Shown: positions 47,569 to 58,138 of the stretch, piece after piece
Layout of the letters: each line of letters begins with the position of its first letter
Numbering within the stretch: the first letter of the stretch is position 1
Source of the DNA: Bathymodiolus brooksi
Taxonomy: Eukaryota; Mollusca; Bivalvia; Mytilida; Modiolidae
DNA length: 64,000 nucleotides
Direction: 5' to 3'
NCBI GenBank assembly: GCA_963680875.1
Contig: OY804589.1
Location: forward strand, 23,269,462 to 23,333,461
Notes under the pieces: model-generated
What the model saw: only the letters and a program-made list of their open reading frames with translations
Told to the model about the DNA's origin: nothing
The model's database searches: none
Position numbers and translations under genes: made by a program

Positions 47569-48819
47569 TCATAACAAGAGGCTCACCTAAGTATGTGTAT
47601 CACTCACATAATATTAAATGATCAATTTATTATTCAGGTAGAGTGTGTTCAATCTATCATCACAAATTTGTATAAGGTCCACCAAAGGGACAATCATGCA
47701 AAGTTTCCAATGTTGAGGAAAATGGTAAAATGGATATAAAAAAACTGAAAGGAATTTAATATTTACTGCTGGTAAAATAAAAGTCTCTGTCAGCCACCAA
47801 AACAACTTTCATAGTGATTTATTCTCTCTGTATCACATAAGACTGAATTATTAGCCACAAAAAAGTGAAGGAAAAATCCCCAAAACCTAAGATATCACAT
47901 GACATTACCAAGGGAGATAACTGTATCATTTTAACTAAACAAGAGAGATAACTGTACCTTTTAACTAAACAAGGGGAGATAATAATTATGTATTTTTTCA
48001 ACTAACAATCAACAAAAAAAAAACAAAAAACAAATAAAATAAATCACAGGTATTTAATATATAAATAAACTTAATCAACAAGTCATATTTAATTCAATTA
48101 CCGCATTGTAAACTAATAAAAGAAGAATATTTTTCACAATACATAGATGCCCCCGTTTCCAGGTAATATAAAAATAAAAGCTATGCCTGGAGCAGGAGAC
48201 AATATATTTCAGCTGGTCAAGGGAAGCTTCAGTTAAAGGCATAAAAAACCATTACAATTGCCATGTATTTGAAAGGCATAACTTTGAACCTGGTACAATC
48301 ATTAATTTAGCAAACATGAGCTTTAAAGGGCATCTGATTCTCTAATAGTCCAGCTAAAAAATTAAATCCTTCCTCATAAATTTCACTATCCTTATAAAAT
48401 ATGAATTGGCCATTCACAATCCAATAAAATACATTTTTTTTGCCATTCTTAATTGGTACATTCTGATAGGTCAAACTTTGCATACATATACTAAACTACA
48501 TATGTAGTATATAAATTTGCAAACTTTAAATGTGTGGCTTTTTATCAACTCTCTCCTGATTTTATATAGCAATTTTTAGTGTTAATTTAACACTGAAATA
48601 TTTTCACAAGTTACCAAATTTTGTTCCATTTTAACTTAAATCATTGTACACATGAAAAAGAAAAATGGGTTATAAATGTATTGTTGTACATGTATATTCA
48701 CAAAACTACCATACTATTTAAAAACAGAGCATTAGTACTTGGGGAAAACAATTAAAATATTAATGAAACACAAATATGTATAATAACTGATTTTCTTATA
48801 TATAAACAACAACAACAAC

Positions 48820-49560
48820 AATTTACGTATTACTAGTCTGTTTAACATATAGGTAGTACACATCTTTTTAAAGTATATATACACAAGAAAATTGCCATTG
48901 TGAAAACAAATTCACTTTTCATATCATAAACATTTTTTTTCTTGAAATTTTTAGTTTCCTTTACATATAGGTAATACACGTCTTTTAAAAGTATATATAC
49001 ACAAGAAAATTGCCATTAACAAAAATTCACTTTTCATATCATAAACATTTTTTTTCTTCAAATTACTAGTTCGCTTAACATATACATATTACACGTCTTT
49101 TAAAAGTATATATACACAAGAAGATTGCCATAAAGAAAACAAATTCACTTTCAGTATCATAAACATTTTTTTCTTGAATTTCTAGTTTGTTTTAACACAC
49201 AGATAATACAGTCTATTAAAATTGATACCATTAAGAAAAACAAATTCACTTTTCATATCATAAACATTTTTTTTCTTGAAATTTTTAGTTTCCTTTACAT
49301 ATAGGTAGTACACGTCTTTTAAAAGTATATATACACAAGAAAATTGCCATTAACAAAATTTCTCTTTTCATATCATAAACATTTTTTTTCTTCAAATTAC
49401 TAGTTCGCTTAACATGTACATAATACACGTCTTTTAAAAGTATATATACACAAGAAAATTGCCATAAAGAAAACAAATTCACTTTCAGTATCATAAACAT
49501 TTTTTTCATCATATTACTAGTTTGCTTAACACGTAGATAATATAACTATATATATTTAAG
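48820..49560. repeat. ~117-bp tandem repeat, about 6 copies
   Basis: Units share CTTTTAAAAGTATATATACA, CAAGAAAATTGCCAT, TTCATATCATAAACATTTTT and TAGTTTCCTTTACATATAGG. Repeats of the first block start near 48865, 48981, 49098, 49316 and 49433; the unit near 49210 is shortened. It lies in the probable NBR1 3' UTR just past the stop codon. The 75-codon - frame at 49285-49512 is a by-product. Confidence 0.85.
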
Positions 49561-49653
49561 CAAATGGCCATCAAGAAAACAAATTAGCTTTCAGAATCAG
49601 AAAAATTTCTCTTTCAAATTCACAGTTTAACAAGTCTCCATGGCTACAGCCAA

Positions 49654-50013
49654 TCAGTGCCTTTGTTCCATCCAGTCATTTTCATTGGTTGCCAGGATCT
49701 CTTGGACAACAGCTTCAACATCATCATTATGTTTTTTCAAAAGTTTCTCATTTAATTCACGATTGCAGAATCCCATTTCCTTTAGCTTTCCCATTGGTCC
49801 GTTCTCTTTGGGTGGTTGCCATTTTTCAGCCTTAGGCTTCCATTCAGATTTTGGGGGCATGTATTTGTCATTTGGAGCCTTCCATGGGGTTGATTCATCA
49901 GTATTTCCTTCAGCCGTAGGCTTCCATTCAGATTTCTGTGGCTTGAATGAGTTTTCTTTAGGTTTCCATGATGATGTAGGTGGTTTGTAGTCACCTGTTT
50001 TCCCACCAGCATT
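49654..50013 (-). CDS. NBR1, last coding exon: WKP repeats and UBA domain
   Basis: NBR1 is the autophagy receptor that links ubiquitinated cargo to ATG8 proteins. This exon runs from acceptor TTTCTCTACAG to TGA (49654-49656), 119 codons plus stop, starting on a codon boundary. The first ~75 residues have repeated W-K-P motifs (SSWKPKE, SEWKPTAE, TPWKAPN, SEWKPKAE). The last ~45 are a UBA domain: LKEMGFCNRELNEKLLKKHN then VVQEILATNENDW, closely like the NBR1 UBA with its MGF loop. Joins in phase to the exon at 53690. An internal ATG at 49858-49860 would give only 68 residues and is not the start. Confidence 0.88.
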   Translation of the reverse strand, partial: NAGGKTGDYKPPTSSWKPKENSFKPQKSEWKPTAEGNTDESTPWKAPNDKYMPPKSEWKPKAEKWQPPKENGPMGKLKEMGFCNRELNEKLLKKHNDDVEAVVQEILATNENDWMEQRH

Positions 50014-50074
50014 CTGTAGAGAAAGATGGAAAAATAGAAAGAACTAGTATTACTGTGAGCACAGCTCACTAAGA

Positions 50075-50626
50075 TATACCCCCCGCTCCCCACATCTGTC
50101 CTACCTATTTCCATAACCAAAACATTACTGATTGTTCCGACCAAAAATAAAAGTGACCCTCCTCTCTTCACCGGTAAGCTGCTGATAAAATTTCAAAACA
50201 TTCTGAGAAACACTACTCAAGTTATCATACGACATGGCGTAAAAATCATATTTTCCGTCATATCAAGTCCAATAACTCTGGAACGGCAAAAGTGAAAATC
50301 ATCAAAAATGAAAGGGATCCTCCTCTCTTCACCGGTAAGCTGCTGATAAAATTTCAAAACATTCTGAGAAACACTCCTCAAGTTATCATACGACATAGTG
50401 TAAAAATCCTATTTTCCGTCATATCAAGTCCAATAACTCTGGAACGGCAAAAGTGAAAATCGTCAAAAATGAAAGGGATCCTCCTCTCTTCACCAGTAAA
50501 CAGCTGATAAAATTTTAAAAGATTCTAAGAAAAACAACTCAAGTTATTGTACGACATAGGATTTGTCTACAGACGGACATGGTGAAACCAGTATACCCCC
50601 CTACAACTTCGTTGCGGGGGGTATAA
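50075..50626 (+). repeat. tandem-core element, ~162-bp core x3, hairpin end
   Basis: TATACCCCCCGC at the left; right hairpin with TATACCCCCC, CAACTTCGTTG and GGGGGGTATA. Three cores start near 50154, 50317 and 50478 (CTCCTCTCTTCACC, GGTAAGCTGCTGATAAAATT, CTCTGGAACGGCAAAAGTG). CAGACGGACATGG precedes the hairpin. The hairpin loop CAACTTCGTTG is shared with 44506-45286, although the cores differ. It sits just inside the last NBR1 intron. Confidence 0.82.
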
Positions 50627-50639
50627 TAAAACTAAACTT

Positions 50640-50880
50640 AGGTGCATCCCTGTTGCTTTAAGTGTATCCCCATTTTTTTTTAAAAGTGCATCCCCATTTT
50701 TTTTAAGTGCATTCTCTTTTTTTTTAATGTGCATCCCCATTTTTAACTACATCCCCATTTATTATTAAATGCAACTCATTTTTTTTTTAAGTGCATCACC
50801 GTTTTTTTTAAGTGCATCCTAGTTTTGTTAAAGTGCATCCCCAATGTTTTTTGAAAGTGCATCCCAATTTTTTAAGTGGT
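50640..50880 (+). repeat. degenerate minisatellite, AAGTGCATCCCCATTTTTTT type
   Basis: About nine irregular units of 22-30 bases with the core AGTGCATCCCCA followed by a variable T run. Confidence 0.85.
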
Positions 50881-50892
50881 ATTCATATTGTT

Positions 50893-51020
50893 CAAGCTCA
50901 ATCTTTAGTTTTCAGTGTACTTTCCTAATTGTTTTCCTTTTCGTCATTTTTCTTTTGGCCATTGTATTGTCTGTCAATTACAGCTTCTGATTACTCCTTT
51001 GCTATCATCAAACTTTTCTA
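50893..51020 (+). repeat. dispersed repeat family D, copy 4 (3' part)
   Basis: From AGTTTTCAGTGTACTTTCC through TTTTGGCCATTGTATTGTCT to CTATCATCAAACTTTTC. Confidence 0.75.
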
Positions 51021-51203
51021 AAGATTCCATTATCTAAATGTTTATTTGGGATTCTATTTTGAAATTTCACGATAATGTAACAACAATACACAAATGAACG
51101 TAATATGAACAAAACCATTAACATGCAAACCTCAATTAAATCAACGACAAACCTCTTAAATTAATCAAGTCCACAAATCAACGGGCATACTTTATGAATA
51201 ACT

Positions 51204-53080
51204 AGAGGCTCCCATGGGCCTGTGATCACTCACCGGTTTTTCAATTTGACTTCTAAATTTTATAACTAGAGGCTCAGGTGAGCCTGTATCGCTCACCTGA
51301 CATAAATAAGTCCTCTTAAGAATGTCTGCATGCTGAATACATCTAAGTTACTATTCAAATCCCATACTGCCATAGGGTTCTATGTTAAAACTATGTCTGC
51401 TCATGGCAGCCATCTTGGATGGAGGTCGTGGTCACCTGACACAATTTTGAAAGTATACTACCCAAGGACCATCCATGACATGTTTGCTTTAAATTGGCTG
51501 ACTGGTTTCAGAAGAGAAGACTTTTAAACAATTTTCCCATAGGGTCCTATGTTAAAACTATGTCTGCTGACGGCGGCCATTTTGAACCGAGATCGGGATC
51601 ACTGAACACAATTTTGGAAGTTGACCACCTAAGGACCATCGATGACATGTTTGCTATATTGGCTTACTAGTTTCAGAGGAGAAGATTTTAAAACATTTTT
51701 CCCCATAGGGTCCTATGTTAAAACTACAGTATGTCTGCTGAAGGTGGACATCTTGGATGGAGGTCAGGGTCACTGGACACAATTTTGAAAATTGACCACT
51801 TAAGGAACATCCATGCCATGTTTGCTTTAAATTGGCTCACTGGTTTCAGAGAAGAAGATTTTTAAATATATTTCCCATAGGGTCCTATGTTAAAACTATG
51901 TTCGCTGATGGTTGCCATCTTGGATGGAGGTCGGGGTCACAGGACATAATTTTGAAAGTTGACCACCTAAGGACCATTCATCCCATGTTTGCTTTAAACT
52001 GACTTACTGGTTTCAGAGGAGAAGACTTTTAAACATTTTTTCCATAGGGACCTATGTTAAAATTAAGTCGAGTCATGGTGGCCATCTTGAATTTCCGATC
52101 AGCAAACGATTCACAAGTTTAGTACAGGACCACCCAATGATCATTCCTGCAAAGCCACAATTCAATTGGCTTTGTGGTTTCTAACAAGAAGATTTTTAAA
52201 ATTTCGACCAATCAGAACACATTATAGGCCCTGGCAGCCATGTTGGATTTCCGATCAACACCAAAAACACAAATCTTGTATATGACCATCCAATGAACAT
52301 TTCTGCCTAGTTTGGTTCAAATCTGTTTTGTGGTTTCAGAAAAAAAGATGAAAATGTGAAATTCCCATAGGGTCCAATGTTAAACTAAGTCGAGTCATGG
52401 TGGCCATCTTGAATTTCCGATCGGCAAACGATTCACAATTTTAGTACAGGACCACCCAATGATCATTCCTGCAAAGTCACAATTCAATTGGCTTAGTGGT
52501 TTCTAACAAGAAGATTTTTAAAATTTCTACCAATCAGAACACATTATGGGCCCTGGCAGCCATGTTGGATTTCCGATCAGCGCCAAAAACAAAAATCTTG
52601 TATATGACCATCCAATGAACATTTCTGCCAAGTTTGGTTCAAATCTGTTTTGTGGTTTCAGAAAAAAAGATGAAAATGTGAAATTCCCATAGGGTCCAAT
52701 GTTAAACTAAGTCGAGTCATGGCGGCCATCTTGAATTTCCGATCGGCAAACGATTCACAATTTTAGTACAGGACCACCCAATGATCATTCATGCAAAGTC
52801 ATAATTCAATTGACTTAGTGGTTTCTGACAAGAAGATTTTTAAAATTTCAGCCAATGAGAACACATTATGGACCCTGGCAGCCATGTTGGATTTCAAATC
52901 AGCACCAAAAACACAAATCTGGTAGAGGACCATCCAGTGAACATTTCTGGCAAGTTTGGCTGATTTCTGTTCAGCGGTTTCAGAGAAGAAGATTTAAATG
53001 TGAAAAGCTAACAGACGGACGGACGACGGACGCTTACCCATGACAAAAGCTCACATGGCCTATGGCCAGGTGAGCTAAAA
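51204..53080 (+). repeat. tandem-core element with two core types, ~1.9 kb
   Basis: Left end CTAGAGGCTCAGGTGAGCCT, itself palindromic. About five cores of ~170 bases follow (CCCATAGGGTCCTATGTTAA, GCCATCTTGGATGGAGGTC, GACATGTTTGCTTTAAATTG), then about three longer cores of ~315 bases (CGAGTCATGGTGGCCATCTT, CCTGGCAGCCATGTTGGAT). The right end has GACGGACGGACGACGGACGC and TATGGCCAGGTGAGCTAAAA. A relative in the opposite orientation is at 58306-58905. Small frames at 51330 and 52855 are by-products. Confidence 0.82.
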
Positions 53081-53499
53081 ATAGTCAGAACATATGTTAA
53101 ACTTCAAATTGTCAGCTGATTTTATTTGGGTCATTTAATGAAATTTCTATTTTTAGTAATGGTAGCCATAATTATAAAAGAAAATCAACCAAAGATCATA
53201 CGGATAGGGATTAATATAAGTTCTTGTAACTTGTTTCCCAATCCTATTAATTTCTTCTTATCATGTAATGTATATAGCTGAATATTGTAATGTTATATTG
53301 AATTAATTAATAAAATATGTTTAAACTAACCAAAGATCATCTATGTGATTTTTTCTATCAAAATATAGTATTCTAGACCCTGTATTTTATTTAAAGGGAG
53401 GACTTGTGTATGTACAAAAGTAAAAAAAATCTCTTATTTTCGGCCCTGCGTCTTAGTACGGAAAGTACTGTAATATGTATAAATCGGCTGAAATAAAAA

Positions 53500-53625
53500 T
53501 GTAGATATCAAATTTAGTGAGCCTGACACGTTTCTGGAATAACCTTCATCAAATATGCTCAAAGCTAAAAGATTTGAAAGCCATAATATTTAAGTCTTTG
53601 AGAGCAAGTAAACCAAAGGGTTTAA
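53500..53625 (-). repeat. dispersed repeat family E, copy 3
   Basis: On -: GAAAGCC-type, GAGCATATTTGATGAAGG, TTATTCCAGAAACGTGTC and CTAAATTTGATATCTAC blocks, as in copies 2 and 4. Confidence 0.75.
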
Positions 53626-53689
53626 ACAGGATAGTCAAAATAGGCCGAGGGCGTGAGGGAGAAGAACTTTAGTTTATACATTAGTGTAC

Positions 53690-53810
53690 CTGATAAGTTC
53701 TGGCCTGCCATGTATAGAACACTTCTTTAGCTGTAGTGTAAGCGTTAGCTGCAGCCTTATTAGCTGCTCTTACTGCTGTGTGCATAATCTGGTTAACAAG
53801 CTCAGCTGGT
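53690..53810 (-). CDS. NBR1 exon: Ala-rich amphipathic helix
   Basis: 121 bases from acceptor TTATTTTTAG to donor TATCAG/GTACAC. The single leading base completes a codon begun in the exon at 55605, and the end is on a codon boundary. The product PAELVNQIMHTAVRAANKAA continues with an Ala/Thr-rich stretch to TWQARTYQ and looks like one long amphipathic helix. In human NBR1 a membrane-binding amphipathic (J) segment precedes the UBA, and this exon occupies that place; the equivalence is inference. Confidence 0.82.
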
Positions 53811-53893
53811 CTAAAAATAAACCCAAAAAATCCAACATTACATGACTGTGGGCCTCAGTGAAAGATTAATTTGTACGAAACTTGCAAAACTAG

Positions 53894-54091
53894 TACAGTG
53901 ACACCTGTCTAAACTGAACTGCCTTGGGACCAACTTTTGTGTTCTGAATAGACAGGTGTTCTGAATAGACAGGTGTTTGGTTTATACAGGTTAAATTAAC
54001 AAAGATTTTTCTAAATTGGGACATTATTTAAAGTTCGGTTTATACAGGATTTCGGTCTATTCAGGGTTCGGTTTAGACAGGTTTCACTGCA
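53894..54091. mobile_element. MITE with CAGTGAAACCTGTCTAAAC ends
   Basis: Left TACAGTGACACCTGTCTAAA and right (read on -) GCAGTGAAACCTGTCTAAAC are inverted. The interior repeats ACAGGTGTTCTGAATAG and GGTTCGGTTTA. Non-coding; TA lies at the left edge, suggesting a Tc1/mariner-type origin. Confidence 0.7.
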
Positions 54092-54330
54092 TTATATTAT
54101 CATAAATGATACAGTAATCTCCCTCTCATAATGCCCCTCCCACCAAAGGCCACACCTCTTATAAGGCCATATCTTAAATACAACTAAATAATTCCCTCAA
54201 GAAAGATCGTTCTTCTTATCATGTCACTTTAACATTATAGAAGGGTCGGCCTCATAAGACGGGGACCACTCTAATTATAGTGAGTGAATGAGTGATTGCT
54301 GTTTAACGCCAATGAGCAATTTTCCAGCTA

Positions 54331-55212
54331 CCGTATGGCGGGTTATTTTCGTGGGTGTAAAATTTGTTGATTTTGAGTCAAAAAGGTATACGAAAAATTT
54401 TGGCGTTTTTAAATTTGGCAGATGCTAAATGATGCAAAAAAAAATTTTGGCGGATGCTAAGTGATGCATTGAACCTTAAATTTCTGCCACAAATACAAAT
54501 CTTTATTAAAAAATATTTATTATTAAAATGTTGACGAAATTTGTACACAGGATGACATTTCTCAGTTTTACCTCTGTATGTAATTTGAGGCGGAAGGAAA
54601 TCTCCTGAAAAAAATAATCAGGAGTAAATATTTGTTTGCAAAAATTACTATAAAATTTATTTATAAATTACTGGATTAAATAACGGCAGGGGCGGATCCA
54701 GGCCACGCCCCCTCCCTAAAAATTGGAAAAAATATGATTTTTTGGCATAAAATCGTGATTTTTCACACGAAATACCCCCAAAATTTTCGTGTCTCTCTCC
54801 GCTCGGCGCCATTTATTTAAGTGCACCCCCCCCCCCCCCAACTTGAAATCCTGGATCCGCCTCTGAATGGTATAGCCAATAAAATCTGTTAATCAATAAA
54901 TATAATTGGTGGGCATCTATCAGTCTCGACTGGTTGATTTTATGAACCTGTTGGTATGTCTTTGATGTTAATTAATCATTGACATGTTGTTTTGTCAGTA
55001 ACATTTGATTACTATTGGAAAACCGTGTGACAAATTAACAAATCTTCTATCAATGAAAATTTAACTATAGTCTATATGTATGAGCTATAAAAAAAAATCT
55101 GAATATAGTTGAAAGTACTTCACTTCAAAATGTTAAGTTAGCTGAATTTATTTTGGCGTTTTTGGAAGGATCGCTAAAATTAGCACCCCGTGAAAAATAA
55201 CCTCCCATACGG
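54331..55212. mobile_element. Tc1/mariner-type MITE inserted in the SINE (TA duplication)
   Basis: Ends CCGTATGGCGGGTTATTTTC and (read on -) CCGTATGGGAGGTTATTTTT. TA at 54329-54330 and 55213-55214 flank it, and the SINE sequence rejoins perfectly across one TA. 882 bp including a further nested MITE. No coding capacity. Confidence 0.88.
54687..54865. mobile_element. MITE with CAGGGGCGGATCC ends, copy 2
   Basis: Ends CAGGGGCGGATCCAGG and (read on -) CAGAGGCGGATCCAGG; flanks AACGG and AATGG (one mismatch). Interior closely matches 2618-2807 (TTTTTCACACGAAATACCCC, CTCCGCTCGGCGC). It lies inside the Tc1-type MITE, which lies inside the SINE. Confidence 0.85.
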
Positions 55213-55604
55213 TATATGGTGAGAACAAGTCAAATTCAATGAGATGATGATCACTTTGTACTAGACCAACATGCTTAGAATTTCATAGTGTTATGCCACT
55301 GAAACAACAGTCAACCATGGATATGTTGCTCCAGTGGGACATATAATCATGATTCCGAACCAACCTGTCTTTGCTCTTACTCCTAAATACTGCGTGCTTG
55401 GCAGAGAAGTGGCAAATACCAATTCTATAATCTTTGGTTGAACCCAACCAGGCTTGCACCCACAATCTACTGCACTCGAGGCAAGCACGCTAACCACTAC
55501 ACCACTGATGCGGTTGAAACCATTTGACTACAGATGGACTATGACAGATCCATAATATAATGCAACAGAAAATTATTTACAGTGGGTAAAAAAACAGATC
55601 ATAC

Positions 55605-55774
55605 CTTTGTTCCTGCTGTTTGTCCTCTGGGGTTTCCATTGCAGTGGCTCCCTCTGGTGTTGGCTGAGCTGTTACAACAGGGGAAACAACCTCTTCCTTT
55701 TCTTCAATGATATGCCCCTGTAGAGATGGTATTTCAACAACTTTTGTTTCTTCATTGTCTGTTTCACTGGCACT
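55605..55774 (-). CDS. NBR1 exon: acidic linker
   Basis: 170 bases from acceptor ATATCCTTCAG to donor CAAAG/GTATGA, starting on a codon boundary and leaving two bases for the next exon. The product (SASETDNEETKVVEIPSLQG ... TPEGATAMETPEDKQQEQ) is acidic, Pro/Thr/Gln-containing and probably disordered, linking the LIR region to the Ala-rich helix. No motif beyond that is claimed. Confidence 0.8.
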
Positions 55775-55979
55775 CTGAAGGATATCATTTTATTTGTTTA
55801 AAAACGTCTCTATTTTATGCAGGGGTGGTACCAGGTACTTTTACCACCTAAATGGTCTTCTGATTTTAAAGAGTGTTGTACAAGTTATTCATGAAAATTG
55901 TTCCAATTTCAATCAAAAGTACTGCCTTTGGTATAAGGGTTCTTATAAGAGGAGGACACTGTGTTATACTTACTGCCTC

Positions 55980-56145
55980 AGGATAGGGTTAGGGTGTTTA
56001 ACGCCACTTTTATCAATATTTCAGCTATATCCTGGTGGTCAGTTTTTATTGGTGGAGGAAACCGGAGTACCCGGAGAAAACCCCTGACCTGCCGCAAGTC
56101 ATTGACAAACTTTATTACATAATGTTGTATCACGTACACCCTCAG
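55980..56145 (-). mobile_element. SINE family A, 5'-truncated
   Basis: AGGATAGGGTTAGGGTGTTT then CGCCACTTTTATCAATATTT, central domain GGAAACCGGAGTACCCGGAG, and stops after GTATCACGTACACCCTC, before the tRNA-like head. It again has a TTAGGG-like tail. Confidence 0.8.
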
Positions 56146-56149
56146 GTTG

Positions 56150-56880
56150 GGATGCGGGATGTTTCTGTTTAAATTCATTATAATAAATTCCAACAAATTG
56201 ATGATCTATGTATTCTGGTCTTCCACGAAGACCATTAATTTCTTTAGATGTTTATGACAAATTGATATTAATCTGTTAGAAGTATCAATTATGATATTTG
56301 TCCCGAGATTAATGGTCTTCCTTCACCAGATTCTACCTTCCTAGTTAGTAGTCACTACTACTGTCCATGTTTATGTTAATAGTATGTGGTATTTTTGAAG
56401 CCAATCTGTGCATGGTTTTTTATTGTTTGTTTATATCAGATTTGCTGTTCTACATCCAACAATCAAGAAGGTGAAGGGTTAGGGAGGTCATAAACCTGTT
56501 TAACCCCACCACATTTTTGTGCCTGATCCAAGCCAGTGGATTTCAATTTTTGTATTCAATGATACGAGTTGAAAGGTAGTTGCTCTTTTTGTTGTAAAAG
56601 TTATACATCACTGTTTAAACTTCTTTTCATAACCCATGAAAGTCACCTTTTAAAACATTTCTATTGATTATTCCAGTGTCATTTTCAGCATTGCTCATCT
56701 AAATCTTGACTACCCGACTTATTGGGGGGTAAAGACGTGTCATATACATTCAAACCTGTCTTATGTGACCTTCCAAGGGAACAGTGAAATATGGTCACAT
56801 TAGACAGGTGGTCGCTTAATACAGGTTTAATTGATATGAAATGCACTATGAAGGGAAATAAAAATTAAGGTCACATAATA
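56150..56880. other. NBR1 intron; weak inverted repeat and MITE-like fragment
   Basis: GAAGACCATTAAT near 56227 and, inverted, near 56311-56323 may mark a small MITE. At 56750-56830 are CAAACCTGTCTTATGTGACC and its inverse AATACAGGTTTAA, the MITE type that gave the following minisatellite. No gene. Confidence 0.45.
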
Positions 56881-56884
56881 CAAG

Positions 56885-57842
56885 TTATTGCTTAATAGAA
56901 GTGGTCACTAAAGCAGGTTTGACTGTAACTTAATAGAGGTGGTCGGTCACTAAAGCAGGTTTGACTGTAACTTAATAGAGGTGGTCACTAAAGCAAGTTT
57001 GACTGTAACTTAATAGAAGTGGTCACTAAAGCAGGTTTGACTGTAACTTAATAGAGGTGGTCACTAAAGCAGGTTTGACTGTAACTTAATAGAGGTGGTC
57101 ACTAAAGCAGGTTTGACTGTAACTTAATAGAGATGGTCACTAAAGCAGGTTTGACTGTAACTTAATAGAGATGGTCACTAAAGCAGGTTTGACTGTAATT
57201 TAATAGAGGTGGTCACTAAAGCAGGTTTGACTGTAACTTAATAGAGGTGGTCACTAAAGCAGGTTTGACTGTAACTTAATAAAGGTGGTCACTAAAGCAA
57301 GTTTGACTGTAACTTAATAGAAGTGGTCACTAAAGCAGGTTTGACTGTAACTTAATAGAGGTGGTCACTAAAGCAGGTTTGACTGTAACTTAATAGAGGT
57401 GGTCACTAAAGCAGGTTTGACTAACTTAATAGAGGTGGTCACTAAAGCAGGTTTGACTGTAACTTAATAGAGGTGGTCACTAAAGCAGGTTTGACTGTAA
57501 CTTAATAGAGGTGGTCACTAAAGCAGGTTTGACTGTAACTTAATAGAGGTGGTCACTAAAGCAGGTTTGACTGTAACTTAATAGAGGTGGTCACTAAAGC
57601 AAGTTTGACTGTAACTTAATAGAGGTGGTCACTAAAGCAGGTTTGACTGTAACTTAATAGAGGTGGTCACTAAAGCAGGTTTGACTGTAACTTAATAGAA
57701 GTGGTCACTAAAGCAGGTTTGACTGTAACTTAATAGAGGTGGTCACTAAAGCAAGTTTGACTGTAACTTAATAGAGGTGGTCACTAAAGCAGGTTTGACT
57801 GTAACTTAATAGAGGTGGTCACTAAAGCAAGTTTGACTGTAC
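56885..57842 (+). repeat. 38-bp minisatellite, ~25 copies, derived from a MITE end
   Basis: Unit ACTTAATAGAGGTGGTCACT + AAAGCAGGTTTGACTGTA. Variants are GAGG/GAAG/GAGA and GCAGG/GCAAG; one copy lacks GTA near 57422 and one has an extra GTCG near 56945. The unit matches the terminal sequence of MITEs at 46383-46560 and 56750-56830. It is in an NBR1 intron and unrelated to the 38-bp array at 7221. Confidence 0.93.
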
Positions 57843-58138
57843 CTGTAAAACGAAGAAACTGTGATCCCCCGGAAAACCTTAACAATTAAGGTGGGTATTG
57901 TGGGCACGAACCCACTTCAGTGGTGGTAGATTTGTGGTGACGCCTAACAGTCATAAATTTTTCGAGTACATATTTTGCACTCATAATAAAAAAAACATCT
58001 AATCAGAAAGTCACCTCCAATAAATACAGCAATCCGATTGGGATGATTTTTGAGTACGAGTTGGAATCTCATACTCAAAATTTTGATGACCATGATGTCT
58101 GAAGTCTACAGTGGCTGATTAAGGCCATGCGAGAATTT

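Larger units (their letters stand above)
45287..49653 (-). other. AT-rich non-coding stretch, probable NBR1 3' UTR and intergenic DNA
   Basis: Directly follows the NBR1 stop codon on - and contains no credible exon on either strand. TTTATT (AATAAA on -) occurs at several places, for example near 47622, so no single poly(A) site can be chosen. Embedded repeats are listed separately. A duplicated 31-base piece (GATGCTTCACTACATAACTT...) lies near 46590-46645. Confidence 0.45.
54283..55523 (-). mobile_element. tRNA-derived SINE, family C, split by a nested MITE
   Basis: The 3' end (GTGAGTGAATGAGTGATTGC) is at 54283-54330 and the rest at 55213-55523. On - the head reads GTGGTGTAGTGGTTAGCGTG (box A of tRNA type) and later TGGTTGGGTTCAACC (box B). 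Removing 54331-55214 restores a continuous TCCAGCTATATGG segment. Confidence 0.85.

Noticed and set aside
49640..49990. 116-codon + frame over the NBR1 UBA exon
   Set aside because: Antisense of a recognised UBA domain; Phe/Ser-rich composition is expected for an antisense frame.
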